A stretch of 25,848 bases of DNA, taken from IMG/VR virus record IMGVR_UViG_3300045431_000405, positions 1 through 25,848 of that record; one strand, 5' to 3'. Made by a program: the position numbers and the translations under genes. This document shows positions 1 to 7,706 of this stretch, one piece after another. This stretch comes from a virus. The number at the start of each line of letters is the position of its first letter. Positions within the stretch are counted from its first letter, which is position 1. The notes beneath the pieces are model-generated. The model made no database searches. It had not been told where the DNA came from and was given only the letters and a program-made list of their open reading frames with translations.

Positions 1-2562
1 GGCCTCCGTGGTCTCCGACCGCAGTTGCAGCACGGTCGCCGCAATCGCCGCCTCGCGCAGAGCGACCGTGTCCAGGCCGATGACGGCCGAGGCCGCCGCC
101 GCGCTGGCGTAGCTTTCCCATTGACCCCTCGCCGTCGCCAGGGCGGCTTCCCGCGCCGCGACGGTGTCCAGGCCGATGACCGCATTGGCGGCGGCGGCCG
201 TGGCGTAGCTCTCCCACTGACCTTTCGCGGTCGCAAGAGAAGTCGCCAGCTGGGCCGAAGACACGAGATTCGCCACAGCCCCGGCGATCTGCTCCGTCGT
301 CCACGACTGGACACCGGCGGCAGAGGCGCTGATCGCCGTCCCCATGGCCGTATAGGTCGCATAGGCGATCGCCGCATCGTTCCGCAGTCCGTCCGTATAG
401 ACCTTGGCGTCGATCAGGGCCTGGGCTGCACTGGCCGCATTCGCTGCATCGGCCGCGACCAGCCGCGTCCGCATCTGGACCAGGGTTTCCGGCAGGCCCG
501 TGGGACCGACGCCCTCGACCAGGGTCTCCGACTTGATCAGCGCCGTCCGCTCGACGGGGTCCAGCAGCAGGCCCAGACCCAGCCGGTCCAGCACGTCCGC
601 CACTTCCAGCGACCGGCGGCCTTCCTCCTCCAGCAGCGCCTGGGCGTCCTCGATCGCCCCCTTCAGCAGATCCTTGGCGGACTGATACAGATCCTCCCAG
701 ATTGGATCGCCGGCCCCGACGCCCGCCGTCAGAGCCGACGTCGAGACGGTGATCCAGTTCGACGCCAGCACCGGCCGCGACGGGTCGCCGATCGGAACCA
801 GCCGGCACTCCAGGGCCGAGTCCGGCGCCACCCCGTTTGTGACCACGGCCCGGCCCGACTTGGGATCGTCCAGCCGCGTCGTCGCGATCTCGGACGTCCC
901 GACCTTGCGCACCTCGGCCCGGATGGCCGTGATCGCCGTGTCCTCGGTCTCGACGTCCCAGCTGAACCGCACGGCCGGCAGGGTGCTGACCTCCCCCGCC
1001 AGGGTGATCGCCTCGGCCGACACTCCCAGCAGCTGCAACGCATCGGCCGGCGTCGGCGCCGGCGGCGGCGACGCCTGATCCTCGACCGGATCAGGCACGC
1101 CATAGACCGAGGAGGCGATCTCCTCCAACACCAGGTTGTTCTGCCAGCCGGCGTCCAGCGAGAAGCTGACCACCCGGAACCGCACCGTCGCCCCGCCGAA
1201 ACGCCGAGCACTGGTCCAGGCGATCCAGTCACCCTCCTCGACCCCGGCGAACCGGGGCGGCAGGGTGATCGTCGCCCGCCGCTCCAGCGCCGCCTTTCTC
1301 AAGGCGATGCCGCCGTTGCGGTTGGCCTGGTTCCCGACTGTGACCAGGGCCAGCGGCAGGGTCATCTCGCGCGGGCCGCCGTCGCCGACCGGGGCGGGCG
1401 CCATGCGCGACAGATCGCGGATCACGGGCGCGGCGTGATCCAGCCAACCCTGGGTCGGCTCCACATAGCGCGGCACAACGGTGTTTATCCGCCCCCCATC
1501 CGAGTCGGGCAGGAAGGGCGAGAACCCGACCGGCTTTCCGACGACCAGGTCCCCGTCTGTGATCGTCACGACCGCCGCCTTGGCCTGTCCCGGCTCGATC
1601 TCCAGCCCGCCTTCGCGCTGGACCAGGACCCCGGCCATGGCGGCGGCGAACAGCTCTTCGACCTCGTCGAACGCCTGATTGGCGAAGATCACGCCCTCGG
1701 CCGCGTACCGCATTTCGCCGTCGACCAGTTCGTCGCACAGATTGGCGGCCGCGATGATCCGCGCAGGCGGGGCTTCCTCGGCGGTCAGACCGCGTCCGAT
1801 CAACAGATGATCCGCCTCGCCCTGATGACCGGCGGCGTAGATCCCGCGCTCATAGGCGTATCGGTTCAGGATCGCGTTGCGGCTGAACCTGTGCGTGGAG
1901 GTGTCTTCCCAGGTCTGCGGATCGGGACCGGTGTAACCCAGGGCCGGGTCGCGACGCGGATCATAGACGCGCAAGCCCCGCAGAACGAATTTGAAGCGCG
2001 GATGGCCCTGCGTCCAGACCGCGTCGTCGTACCGCGTATCGACCACCACATGGGTTACGCCGGCCAACACGTCGTTGACCGTCCAACCGCCATGCTGGCG
2101 CACATGAAGCGGCGGCACATTGCCGGCGGCGACGCCGTTCTTGAACTCGATCGACAGCTTGCCGTTGAAGCCGGGCTGCAAACCGTCGCCGGTCCAGGCG
2201 TAATAGACGTCGTCCACATAGTAGCCGACGATGGCGTCGACCGGGTGATCGGCCAGGGCGATGATCCGCGTGACCGTGTCGGTCCCGTATTTGCCGCCGA
2301 AGTTGAAGGCGTCCAGCAGGGTCCCGCCGGTGCAGACCACGCCGAACGCCGCTTCGCGCGGACCTTCGCCCAGCGACAGGGATGTGACGCTTGCCTGACG
2401 CTCCTGGATCGACTGTTTCGACAGCCCCAGCGCCTTGGCCGCCTTGCTCAGGGCGACGGACGCGACCGCCTGCAGCGCGGTCTTGACCGTGAAGGCGGCG
2501 ACCGCCTTCACGGTCAGGGTCTTGGCCACCCAGGCGGCGGCGACGGCGACGACCTGCGGCAT
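1..2562 (-). CDS. TipJ-like host-specificity / central tail fibre protein (3' end outside window)
   Basis: The minus-strand frame starting at ATG 2562 stays open for 854 codons to the window edge with no stop, so the C-terminus is missing. It begins MPQVVAVAAAWVAKTLTVKA and has a hydrophobic, Ala/Val-rich N-terminus, as J/TipJ-type tail-tip proteins do. The middle carries typical J-like stretches such as GGTLLDAFNFGGKYGTDTV, and DAGWQNNLVLEEI near residue 455. The last roughly 100 visible residues are alanine-rich and contain two copies of a 32-residue unit (GQWESYA, then VIGLDTVA and REAA). In such phages this protein forms the tail tip that contacts the host receptor. The start overlaps the upstream gene's stop (TAATG), implying translational coupling. 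A long plus-strand reading frame across the same bases is a GC-driven shadow. Position after the tape measure and three tail-tip genes supports the call; family membership is judged by eye. Confidence 0.82.
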   Translation of the reverse strand, partial: MPQVVAVAAAWVAKTLTVKAVAAFTVKTALQAVASVALSKAAKALGLSKQSIQERQASVTSLSLGEGPREAAFGVVCTGGTLLDAFNFGGKYGTDTVTRIIALADHPVDAIVGYYVDDVYYAWTGDGLQPGFNGKLSIEFKNGVAAGNVPPLHVRQHGGWTVNDVLAGVTHVVVDTRYDDAVWTQGHPRFKFVLRGLRVYDPRRDPALGYTGPDPQTWEDTSTHRFSRNAILNRYAYERGIYAAGHQGEADHLLIGRGLTAEEAPPARIIAAANLCDELVDGEMRYAAEGVIFANQAFDEVEELFAAAMAGVLVQREGGLEIEPGQAKAAVVTITDGDLVVGKPVGFSPFLPDSDGGRINTVVPRYVEPTQGWLDHAAPVIRDLSRMAPAPVGDGGPREMTLPLALVTVGNQANRNGGIALRKAALERRATITLPPRFAGVEEGDWIAWTSARRFGGATVRFRVVSFSLDAGWQNNLVLEEIASSVYGVPDPVEDQASPPPAPTPADALQLLGVSAEAITLAGEVSTLPAVRFSWDVETEDTAITAIRAEVRKVGTSEIATTRLDDPKSGRAVVTNGVAPDSALECRLVPIGDPSRPVLASNWITVSTSALTAGVGAGDPIWEDLYQSAKDLLKGAIEDAQALLEEEGRRSLEVADVLDRLGLGLLLDPVERTALIKSETLVEGVGPTGLPETLVQMRTRLVAADAANAASAAQALIDAKVYTDGLRNDAAIAYATYTAMGTAISASAAGVQSWTTEQIAGAVANLVSSAQLATSLATAKGQWESYATAAAANAVIGLDTVAAREAALATARGQWESYASAAAASAVIGLDTVALREAAIAATVLQLRSETTEA

Positions 2563-2957
2563 TAGTCAGCGCTCCAGGCGATCGCCAGGGCTTCACGCGG
2601 CAGACGTCGCCAGCCGATTTCGGCAGGCCCCACCAGGGTATCGCCTTCGATCAGCACGAGGGCGCCGTCAGCGGTCAGACCGGCGTCGCCGCGCTGCGCC
2701 AGGCTCAGTTCGACCCGCGTCAGCACCGTGTCCACGGCTGCCGCCAGCCCGCCGTACCGACGAATGACGCGCGCCGCGCCCAGGGGCGTGGTCCAGCGGC
2801 TCGTGAACCGATCCAGGGGCGCACGGCCGGTCAGGGCGGCGACGCCGGCGCTCATGGCGCGGGCGCAGTCATGAACTCGAGGGCCGGGGCCATAGCCGAA
2901 GCGCCAGTCTTCCCGGCTTTCCAGAAAGGCGACGAAGGCGCCGTAGTCGCGACTCAT
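2562..2957 (-). CDS. DUF6950-like tail-tip assembly protein (NlpC/P60-slot, gpK-like position)
   Basis: This 131-residue protein starts MSRDYGAFVAFLESREDWRF and contains an HDCARAMSAGVAALTG segment, then a conserved-looking GGLAAAVD and a C-terminal WRRLPREALAIAW. This matches my memory of the DUF6950 family of small phage tail-tip proteins. The family fills the position held by NlpC/P60 peptidases (lambda gpK, GTA gp14), directly before the tip protein. The Cys in HDCA sits where the catalytic Cys of NlpC/P60 enzymes would be, but I do not see a full Cys-His-polar triad, so peptidase activity is not claimed. Its ATG overlaps the upstream stop by 4 nt (ATGA) and its TAA overlaps the next start, so it is tightly coupled on both sides. 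Confidence 0.72.
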   Translation of the reverse strand: MSRDYGAFVAFLESREDWRFGYGPGPRVHDCARAMSAGVAALTGRAPLDRFTSRWTTPLGAARVIRRYGGLAAAVDTVLTRVELSLAQRGDAGLTADGALVLIEGDTLVGPAEIGWRRLPREALAIAWSAD

Positions 2958-3598
2958 AGGCGGATCGACCCGGGCGTGAACAGGTTGATCAGGGCCGCCT
3001 GCTGGGCCGTAACGCCAAAAACGGAGCCCGCCCGCGCCGGAGGCTTACCGCCCCAATAGATCGCCTTTTCGCCGGCATAGGAGACACGGCTCATGCCGCC
3101 GTCGGTGGGATTGATCAGCCTTTGATCCGCGTCGGTCCGCATCCGCTCCGAACGGCGCCCCAGCCCGCGCGCGGCGCCTTCGACCGACAGGGTGACGCTG
3201 GCCGTGCCGCCCGTCGTTTCGCTGATCTGAATCGTATCCACCCGGCCGCGCAGATAGACGGCGGCATGCAGCAGCTGCGCGCCGGACCCGTCGAACACCA
3301 GACGACGGATCACGACCGGCGCCCCGCGCAGGGACCTCAGATCGGCTTCCGGCACCAGCTCCGGCTCGACCCCGTCCAGTGTCAGACTGGCTGGCGACTC
3401 CGCGCCGCCGATAGATCCGGACGAAACCGACACGAGCCCACGACTGCCGACGCCCTCATAGGCCTCGCCGTCAACGACCAGCGCTCCATGCCCGCCCCAC
3501 AGACGGATGGGATCGGTCGATCCGATCCGCACCGCGCCGGACACGATGACGTCGCCGCTGGCCAGGGCGGCCAGCGCCTCTGCGCTGAACAACTTCAT
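2954..3598 (-). CDS. Minor tail / tail-tip protein (GTA gp13/DUF2163-like position)
   Basis: This 214-residue protein starts MKLFSAEALAALASGDVIVS. The N-terminal half (DPIRLWGGHGALVVDGEAY, then EGVGSRGLVSVSSG) and the following ASLTLDGVEPELV resemble beta-rich distal-tail hub proteins. The C-terminal part has an INPTD...YAGEKAIYWGGK stretch. By gene order it corresponds to the second gene after the tape measure in GTA-like tails (gp13) or to a lambda L-like minor tail protein. It is separated by 13 nt from the upstream gene and overlaps the next gene by ATGA. The assignment is mainly positional; the family label is uncertain. Confidence 0.6.
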   Translation of the reverse strand: MKLFSAEALAALASGDVIVSGAVRIGSTDPIRLWGGHGALVVDGEAYEGVGSRGLVSVSSGSIGGAESPASLTLDGVEPELVPEADLRSLRGAPVVIRRLVFDGSGAQLLHAAVYLRGRVDTIQISETTGGTASVTLSVEGAARGLGRRSERMRTDADQRLINPTDGGMSRVSYAGEKAIYWGGKPPARAGSVFGVTAQQAALINLFTPGSIRL

Positions 3599-3611
3599 GG
3601 GATGCGTCCTC

Positions 3612-4283
3612 TTAGGGTAGCAGCACCTGGATCGCGGAAATCGTGCCGCCGATCCGCAGGGTGCGGGTCTTCTCGCCCAGCTTGGTCTCGTCTGAGACCT
3701 GCTTCATGACGCAGGTCGGTTCCTTCATGTCCGCGACAGCGCCGCCCGGCACCAGCGTCGGAACCGGCGGCTCGACCAGAACGGTCGCCACGCCCGCCTC
3801 GTTCGCCACAGCAGGAGCCACCGCCCGGCTCATGGAGCGCCGCTTCACCCCGCCCGTCTCCCAACGCCACATGATGTAGTCGCCGGTGCTGACGACGAAC
3901 CCGGACGGAAAGCCGCTCAAAGCCGGCTCATCTCGGCCCGCATTGACCGACCAGCTGGTCGCCGATCCGTCGAATGGCCCGCCGCTGGCACGTGTCAGCC
4001 CCGCAAACCCATAAGGCGTTGAGAGAGGATAACGTCGCCCCTGGTCGTATCCCAGGAAGGTCCGCTGCTGACCGCGCAGCACGGCGATGAAAGCCCGCCA
4101 CTCTTCCGATGTCTGACGGCTGATCGACTGGCCCAGGGTCCAGCGCGCCCGCCAAAGCGGGAAGCCCAGGGTGACGCCGGAAACATTGCCGTCGTTCGTC
4201 GGCGAGATCGCGTCCAGCCGCTCCGGCTCGAAATATTCGCTCGCCACGCCCTGTGGCATGTCGATTGGGAAGACCAGGCTCAT
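3612..4283 (-). CDS. Distal tail protein (GTA gp12/DUF2460-like position)
   Basis: This 223-residue protein starts MSLVFPIDMPQGVASEYFEP. A central segment WRAFIAVLRGQQRTFLGYDQ recalls the 'loop over the tube, filler of a fixed number of residues, Phe/Tyr-x-x-D' region of distal tail proteins that sit between the tail tube and the tip complex. The rest is beta-rich with no membrane segment or signal peptide. It follows the tape measure gene with a 4-nt overlap (ATGA), the classic place for a distal tail protein. Function is inferred from position and overall style; no catalytic motif is seen. Confidence 0.6.
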   Translation of the reverse strand: MSLVFPIDMPQGVASEYFEPERLDAISPTNDGNVSGVTLGFPLWRARWTLGQSISRQTSEEWRAFIAVLRGQQRTFLGYDQGRRYPLSTPYGFAGLTRASGGPFDGSATSWSVNAGRDEPALSGFPSGFVVSTGDYIMWRWETGGVKRRSMSRAVAPAVANEAGVATVLVEPPVPTLVPGGAVADMKEPTCVMKQVSDETKLGEKTRTLRIGGTISAIQVLLP

Positions 4284-6976
4284 GAGGTGATCAGCCGCCG
4301 CGCAATGCCGTCGTTGACGGCGGCAATGGTCCGGCTTTCGAATTCGGCGCGGTCCTGCGCCATCATCGCCTCCAGCCTTTCGGTATCGACGCCGCTGATC
4401 GTATTGGCTGGTGCATAGGTGGCCTGAACGACGACCGTCATCCCGCCCCCGCCCGACGCGGCCTTGCGCATCATGTCCAACGACCGCGCATTCTCGATCA
4501 CACGCGATCCGCGCGGCAGATCCAGCAGCTCGGGCCCCCGCTCCCCGACCCAGGTCGGACCGCCGGGCCAGTAATCCGTCCCATCGGCGTTCCGGCCGAA
4601 CAGGAAGTTGAGCCCCTTGCTCAGCCAGTTCCCGTCGCCGCCTCCGCCGAAGTCGATCTTGGACAGCCCCTCGATCAGCTTGTCGAACAGCCGATCCGAG
4701 GCCCTCTCGAACTGATTGGCCAGGGCGTCACGGATCCCTCCGGACCGAATGTCCGAGATCAAGCTCCCCAGCCCCTCGCGAAACGCGCCGACCGTCTGCG
4801 CCCGCATCAACTCGCCGTATTCCCGCGTCGCCTGCTCCACGCCTTCGCCGAAGTTCAGCGGCTTGGTCTTGTCACCCTCGATCTCGCGCGCCCGATTGGC
4901 GATCCAGGTTTCGCGGTTCAGGTCGCGCAACGCCGATCGGTCGCCCGACGCCTGGGCCAGGACCGTCTTCCATTCCCGCTCACGCACAGCCGCCGATCGT
5001 TCCGCGACCACGGCCCGCGCCTCTTCCAGCTCCAGGGCTTCCTTGCCCGCCAGGGTCTTGGCCGTGCCGTTGTCCAGCCCCTGTTTCTCCAGTTCGTTGA
5101 TGCGCCGCGTCAGATTCAGACGCCGCTCCACATTGTCGGCGTACCGGTCCTCGCCCAGCAGCCGCATCACCTCCACCTCACGCGCCCGCGCCTGTTGCCG
5201 AACCTCGCGCGCCTGAGCCAGGGACCGGGCGTCGATCAACTGCTGCTGCTCTTTCAGCGCCTTGGTCCGGGCCGCCTCCGCCGTCGTCCCGGCGTCGATC
5301 AGCTGGCGCTCGCGGACGCGAACGGCGTTCGCATCCTCCAGCGCGCGAACCCGCGAGTCATCGCCCCGGCCCCGCGCCTGCTCCAGGGCGATCTGGGCGG
5401 CCCGATCCTCTTCCTGGCGCTCCCGCTGCAGCGCCTCGCGCCGCGCCCGTTCCGCCTCGGCGGCTTCGCGTCGCGCCGCCGCCGCTGCGCGATTGGCGGC
5501 GGCGCGGCCTTCGCGTTCGCGGGCCTCACGGGCCTGGCGTTCGCGCAGGGCCGTTTGGTTGCGCTGCGCTTCGTCGGCGACGCCTTCGTCCAGCAGGGCG
5601 CGGATGCCCTGTTGCCGCTCGGCGACCCACAGTTCACCCTCGAATCGCCGGCGATCCGACGGGTTCAGGCTGCGTGACGCCAGCAGGTCGCGCAGATTGT
5701 CGATCCGCTCGTCCTCGGTCGCGTACAGAAACTCGCCCAGCTTATCCAAGGCGTCCGAGATCGAACGACCGATGGCGCTCCAGGCGTCGGTGATCTCCCC
5801 AGCCCGCGCCGCGTGACCCGAGACGGCGGACGTCAGTTCGTCCAAGAGAACCTTCTGCGCGCCCAGCAGGTCGCCCTGCTTCTGCATGTTCTCGATATTG
5901 TCCAGCTGCTCCAGGCTCAGCAGGCCGAACTGGGCGGTCATGGCCTCGCCCGCCTTGGTCGGGTCCAGCATGGCCTTGGCCAGATCCTTGGTCGCGGCGG
6001 CCGCGTCCTGCCCAGTGAATGAGGCGTAATCCTTGGTCGTCGCGATCAGGTCGCCCAGGACCTGGGCCCCGATCCGTCCGGTGGCCAGATATTCCACGGC
6101 CATGTCGCGCGCGGCCTTGCGGCTGACCTCCCCGGCGGCGGCCGAGACCACGGTCAGGGCGCGCAGCTGGTCCGCCGTCAATCCGGCCGTCCGGCCGACG
6201 CCCGTCGTCGCATCTTCCAGTTCGGCCGCCGCGCTGTTCGCCCTCTGCCAAGCGGCCGCCATCACGACCACCCCGGCCGCCGTCGCCGTCAAGGCGCCGC
6301 CGACGGCGATCAGTCCGGCCGTGGCCTTGATTCCGCTGGTCGCCAGGGCGTCGAGGATCTGCGGCCCCTGCTGGATCGCGATCATGGCCGGGTTCATCCC
6401 CATGGCCGCCGTCACCAGGACGTCGGCGCCCTGACGGCCCAGGTTCAGCCGCGACGCCAGCGCCAGGCGCGTCAGACCCTGTTCGTTGCGCTTGATCGCC
6501 GCCGTCGTCTCATCGAACCGCGTCTTGGCCTGGGTCTGCAGCTGGGCCAGTTCTCCGGTCGTGATCTTCCCGGCGTTCGCCAGGGTCTGATATTCGCGCA
6601 GTTCGTGGTTCAGCTTGTTCTGCGCCGCCGTCAGAGGGTCGATCGACGCGCGCAGAGCCTCGACCCGCCGCACGTCGTCGTCATCCTGCATGAACACGGA
6701 CGCCGAGGCGGCGGCAGCGCCGCGCGTCGGCTCCCGAACCCCGATGGCGGCGTTGATCCGCGCCTGTTCGGCCTGGGCCTGGGCGGCGTCCTGGGCCGCC
6801 TGGGCCATCCGACGATACTTCTGCTCCAGTCGATCGGCCGCGCTGCTCGCGGCGGCGGCGCCCTGTTCGGCGGCCTGATAACTGCCCTTGAAAGCCTCGC
6901 CGACGTCGCGCGCATCGCGCAGGACCTCGGTCTTGCCCTCGGACTTCAGGCGAAAGGCGACTTGCCGCGTCGTCAT
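4280..6976 (-). CDS. Tail tape measure protein
   Basis: At 898 residues this is the longest complete gene in the window. The N-terminal 60 residues (MTTRQVAFRLKSEGKTEVLR...) are helical. There is a long hydrophobic stretch at about 217-243 (AGLIAVGGALTATAAGVVVM), as in tape measures that insert in the host inner membrane. A very Arg/Glu/Ala-rich predicted coiled coil spans roughly 450-680. The C-terminus has the hallmark GGPTWVGERGPELLDLPRGS motif at about 805, common to lambda-like prophage tape measures. It determines tail length and is ejected during DNA delivery. Its ATG overlaps the stop of the frameshifted chaperone product (ATGA), which fixes the start. No lytic transglycosylase or peptidase motif is obvious. 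Confidence 0.92.
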   Translation of the reverse strand: MTTRQVAFRLKSEGKTEVLRDARDVGEAFKGSYQAAEQGAAAASSAADRLEQKYRRMAQAAQDAAQAQAEQARINAAIGVREPTRGAAAASASVFMQDDDDVRRVEALRASIDPLTAAQNKLNHELREYQTLANAGKITTGELAQLQTQAKTRFDETTAAIKRNEQGLTRLALASRLNLGRQGADVLVTAAMGMNPAMIAIQQGPQILDALATSGIKATAGLIAVGGALTATAAGVVVMAAAWQRANSAAAELEDATTGVGRTAGLTADQLRALTVVSAAAGEVSRKAARDMAVEYLATGRIGAQVLGDLIATTKDYASFTGQDAAAATKDLAKAMLDPTKAGEAMTAQFGLLSLEQLDNIENMQKQGDLLGAQKVLLDELTSAVSGHAARAGEITDAWSAIGRSISDALDKLGEFLYATEDERIDNLRDLLASRSLNPSDRRRFEGELWVAERQQGIRALLDEGVADEAQRNQTALRERQAREAREREGRAAANRAAAAARREAAEAERARREALQRERQEEDRAAQIALEQARGRGDDSRVRALEDANAVRVRERQLIDAGTTAEAARTKALKEQQQLIDARSLAQAREVRQQARAREVEVMRLLGEDRYADNVERRLNLTRRINELEKQGLDNGTAKTLAGKEALELEEARAVVAERSAAVREREWKTVLAQASGDRSALRDLNRETWIANRAREIEGDKTKPLNFGEGVEQATREYGELMRAQTVGAFREGLGSLISDIRSGGIRDALANQFERASDRLFDKLIEGLSKIDFGGGGDGNWLSKGLNFLFGRNADGTDYWPGGPTWVGERGPELLDLPRGSRVIENARSLDMMRKAASGGGGMTVVVQATYAPANTISGVDTERLEAMMAQDRAEFESRTIAAVNDGIARRLITS

Positions 6977-7290
6977 TCCTCGTCATCCTTTCTGAAGCCC
7001 TTCAGGACCTCGACCTCGACTTCCGGCAGGCTGGCGGACAGCAGTTCGGCCGCTCCCGCCGGCAGGGGCGTCAGCTGGGCGAAGGCGATCCAGGCCGGGT
7101 AGTCCAGGCCGATCACCCCGTTCATTCCGACCCTCAGCTGGCCGGCGCAGCTTTGGACGATGCGCCAGACCGCCTGGCCCGCCTCGGTGCGGGGCTCGTG
7201 TTCGCGGTAGGGGCATTCGGCGCAGTCGCCGCACGCTTCGCAGAAGGCTTGGCCGCCGCCGAAATGCCATTCGGCGAGGGCCCGGATCCT
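6973..7290 (-). CDS. Tail assembly chaperone, C-terminal part (gpT-like, DUF1799-like), reached by -1 frameshift
   Basis: This open frame of 105 codons plus a TGA stop lies in the -1 frame relative to the upstream chaperone gene and has no convincing start of its own. Translation after the A8 tract gives RIRALAEWHFGGGQAF, a cysteine cluster CEACGDCAECP, then AVWRIVQSCAGQL, LDYPAWIAFAQ and a Glu/Val-rich end KGFRKDDEE. It resembles the small DUF1799-type protein encoded between tail tube and tape measure in lambda-like phages. With the frameshift, the fused product would be 139 + 105 = 244 residues, analogous to lambda gpGT. The TGA stop overlaps the tape measure ATG. Four Cys in a C-x2-C-x2-C-x2-C arrangement could bind a metal, but this is untested. 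Confidence 0.78.
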   Translation of the reverse strand, partial: RIRALAEWHFGGGQAFCEACGDCAECPYREHEPRTEAGQAVWRIVQSCAGQLRVGMNGVIGLDYPAWIAFAQLTPLPAGAAELLSASLPEVEVEVLKGFRKDDEE

Positions 7291-7706
7291 TTTTTTTCGG
7301 CGGCGGCCCGGACGATGCTCTCGACATAGGTCCGGTCGATCGCGTCATAGACGGCCGGATTCTGACGCAGCAGGGCGGCCACATTTTCGGCGGTCACCGG
7401 CGCATTGCCGCCCGGCGGGGGATTGGCCTCCCGCCAGGCCGCCAGGGCCTCGGCCGGGCCGTTCAGGACCGCGTCGGGCGGAACCGGGGCCGGCGCCCCG
7501 ACCCCGTCCCAATCCAGCAGCCCCCAGACGACGCAGCCGACCACGAAGGCGAACTGCGGATCGGTGCGGTCGTCGGCCTCCATGGCCTGACGCGCGAAAC
7601 GCCGACCGAAGACCATGGCCTCGGACGGGCCGTGCCGGAAAAGGCATTTCAGGCCGGGCGCGACCTCGACCCATTCCGGCGCCGGCGGTTGAACCAGCGT
7701 CAGCAT
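7134..7706 (-). CDS. Tail assembly chaperone, unshifted product (gpG-like)
   Basis: The zero-frame product is 190 residues and starts MLTLVQPPAPEWVEVAPGLK. Residues 1-139 look like a folded tail chaperone domain (FAFVVGCVVWGLLDWDGVG, VTAENVAALLRQNPAVYDAI, RTYVESIVRAAAEKK). After the A8 slippery tract the zero frame becomes a low-complexity Ala/Pro/Ser/Arg tail of 51 residues, consistent with reading an overlapping gene out of frame. In lambda-like phages the G product coats the tape measure and a minority frameshift product (GT) recruits tail tube subunits. The start ATG overlaps the TGA of the tail tube gene (TGATG). Confidence 0.82.
   Translation of the reverse strand: MLTLVQPPAPEWVEVAPGLKCLFRHGPSEAMVFGRRFARQAMEADDRTDPQFAFVVGCVVWGLLDWDGVGAPAPVPPDAVLNGPAEALAAWREANPPPGGNAPVTAENVAALLRQNPAVYDAIDRTYVESIVRAAAEKKGSGPSPNGISAAAKPSAKRAATAPNAPTANTSPAPRRARRSGASSKAAPAS
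7290..7297 (-). promoter_or_regulatory. -1 programmed ribosomal frameshift slippery site (A8) in tail chaperone gene
   Basis: On the coding strand the sequence reads GCC GAA AAA AAA GGA in the zero frame. It contains A AAA AAA, a heptamer fitting the X XXY YYZ rule for tandem tRNA slippage, followed by GG. A -1 slip converts KK-GSGPSP into KK-RIRALAEWHFGG and opens the downstream frame up to the tape measure start. This is the same place in the tail gene order where lambda uses its G/GT frameshift. An 8-nt homopolymer is exceptional in this GC-rich sequence. Confidence 0.85.

Noticed and set aside
25-2565. An 846-codon plus-strand open frame
   Set aside because: It is the antisense of the tail tip gene in the codon-complementary frame; its protein is Arg/Gly/Asp-rich low complexity, as GC-rich shadows are, and the minus strand encodes a coherent tail protein.
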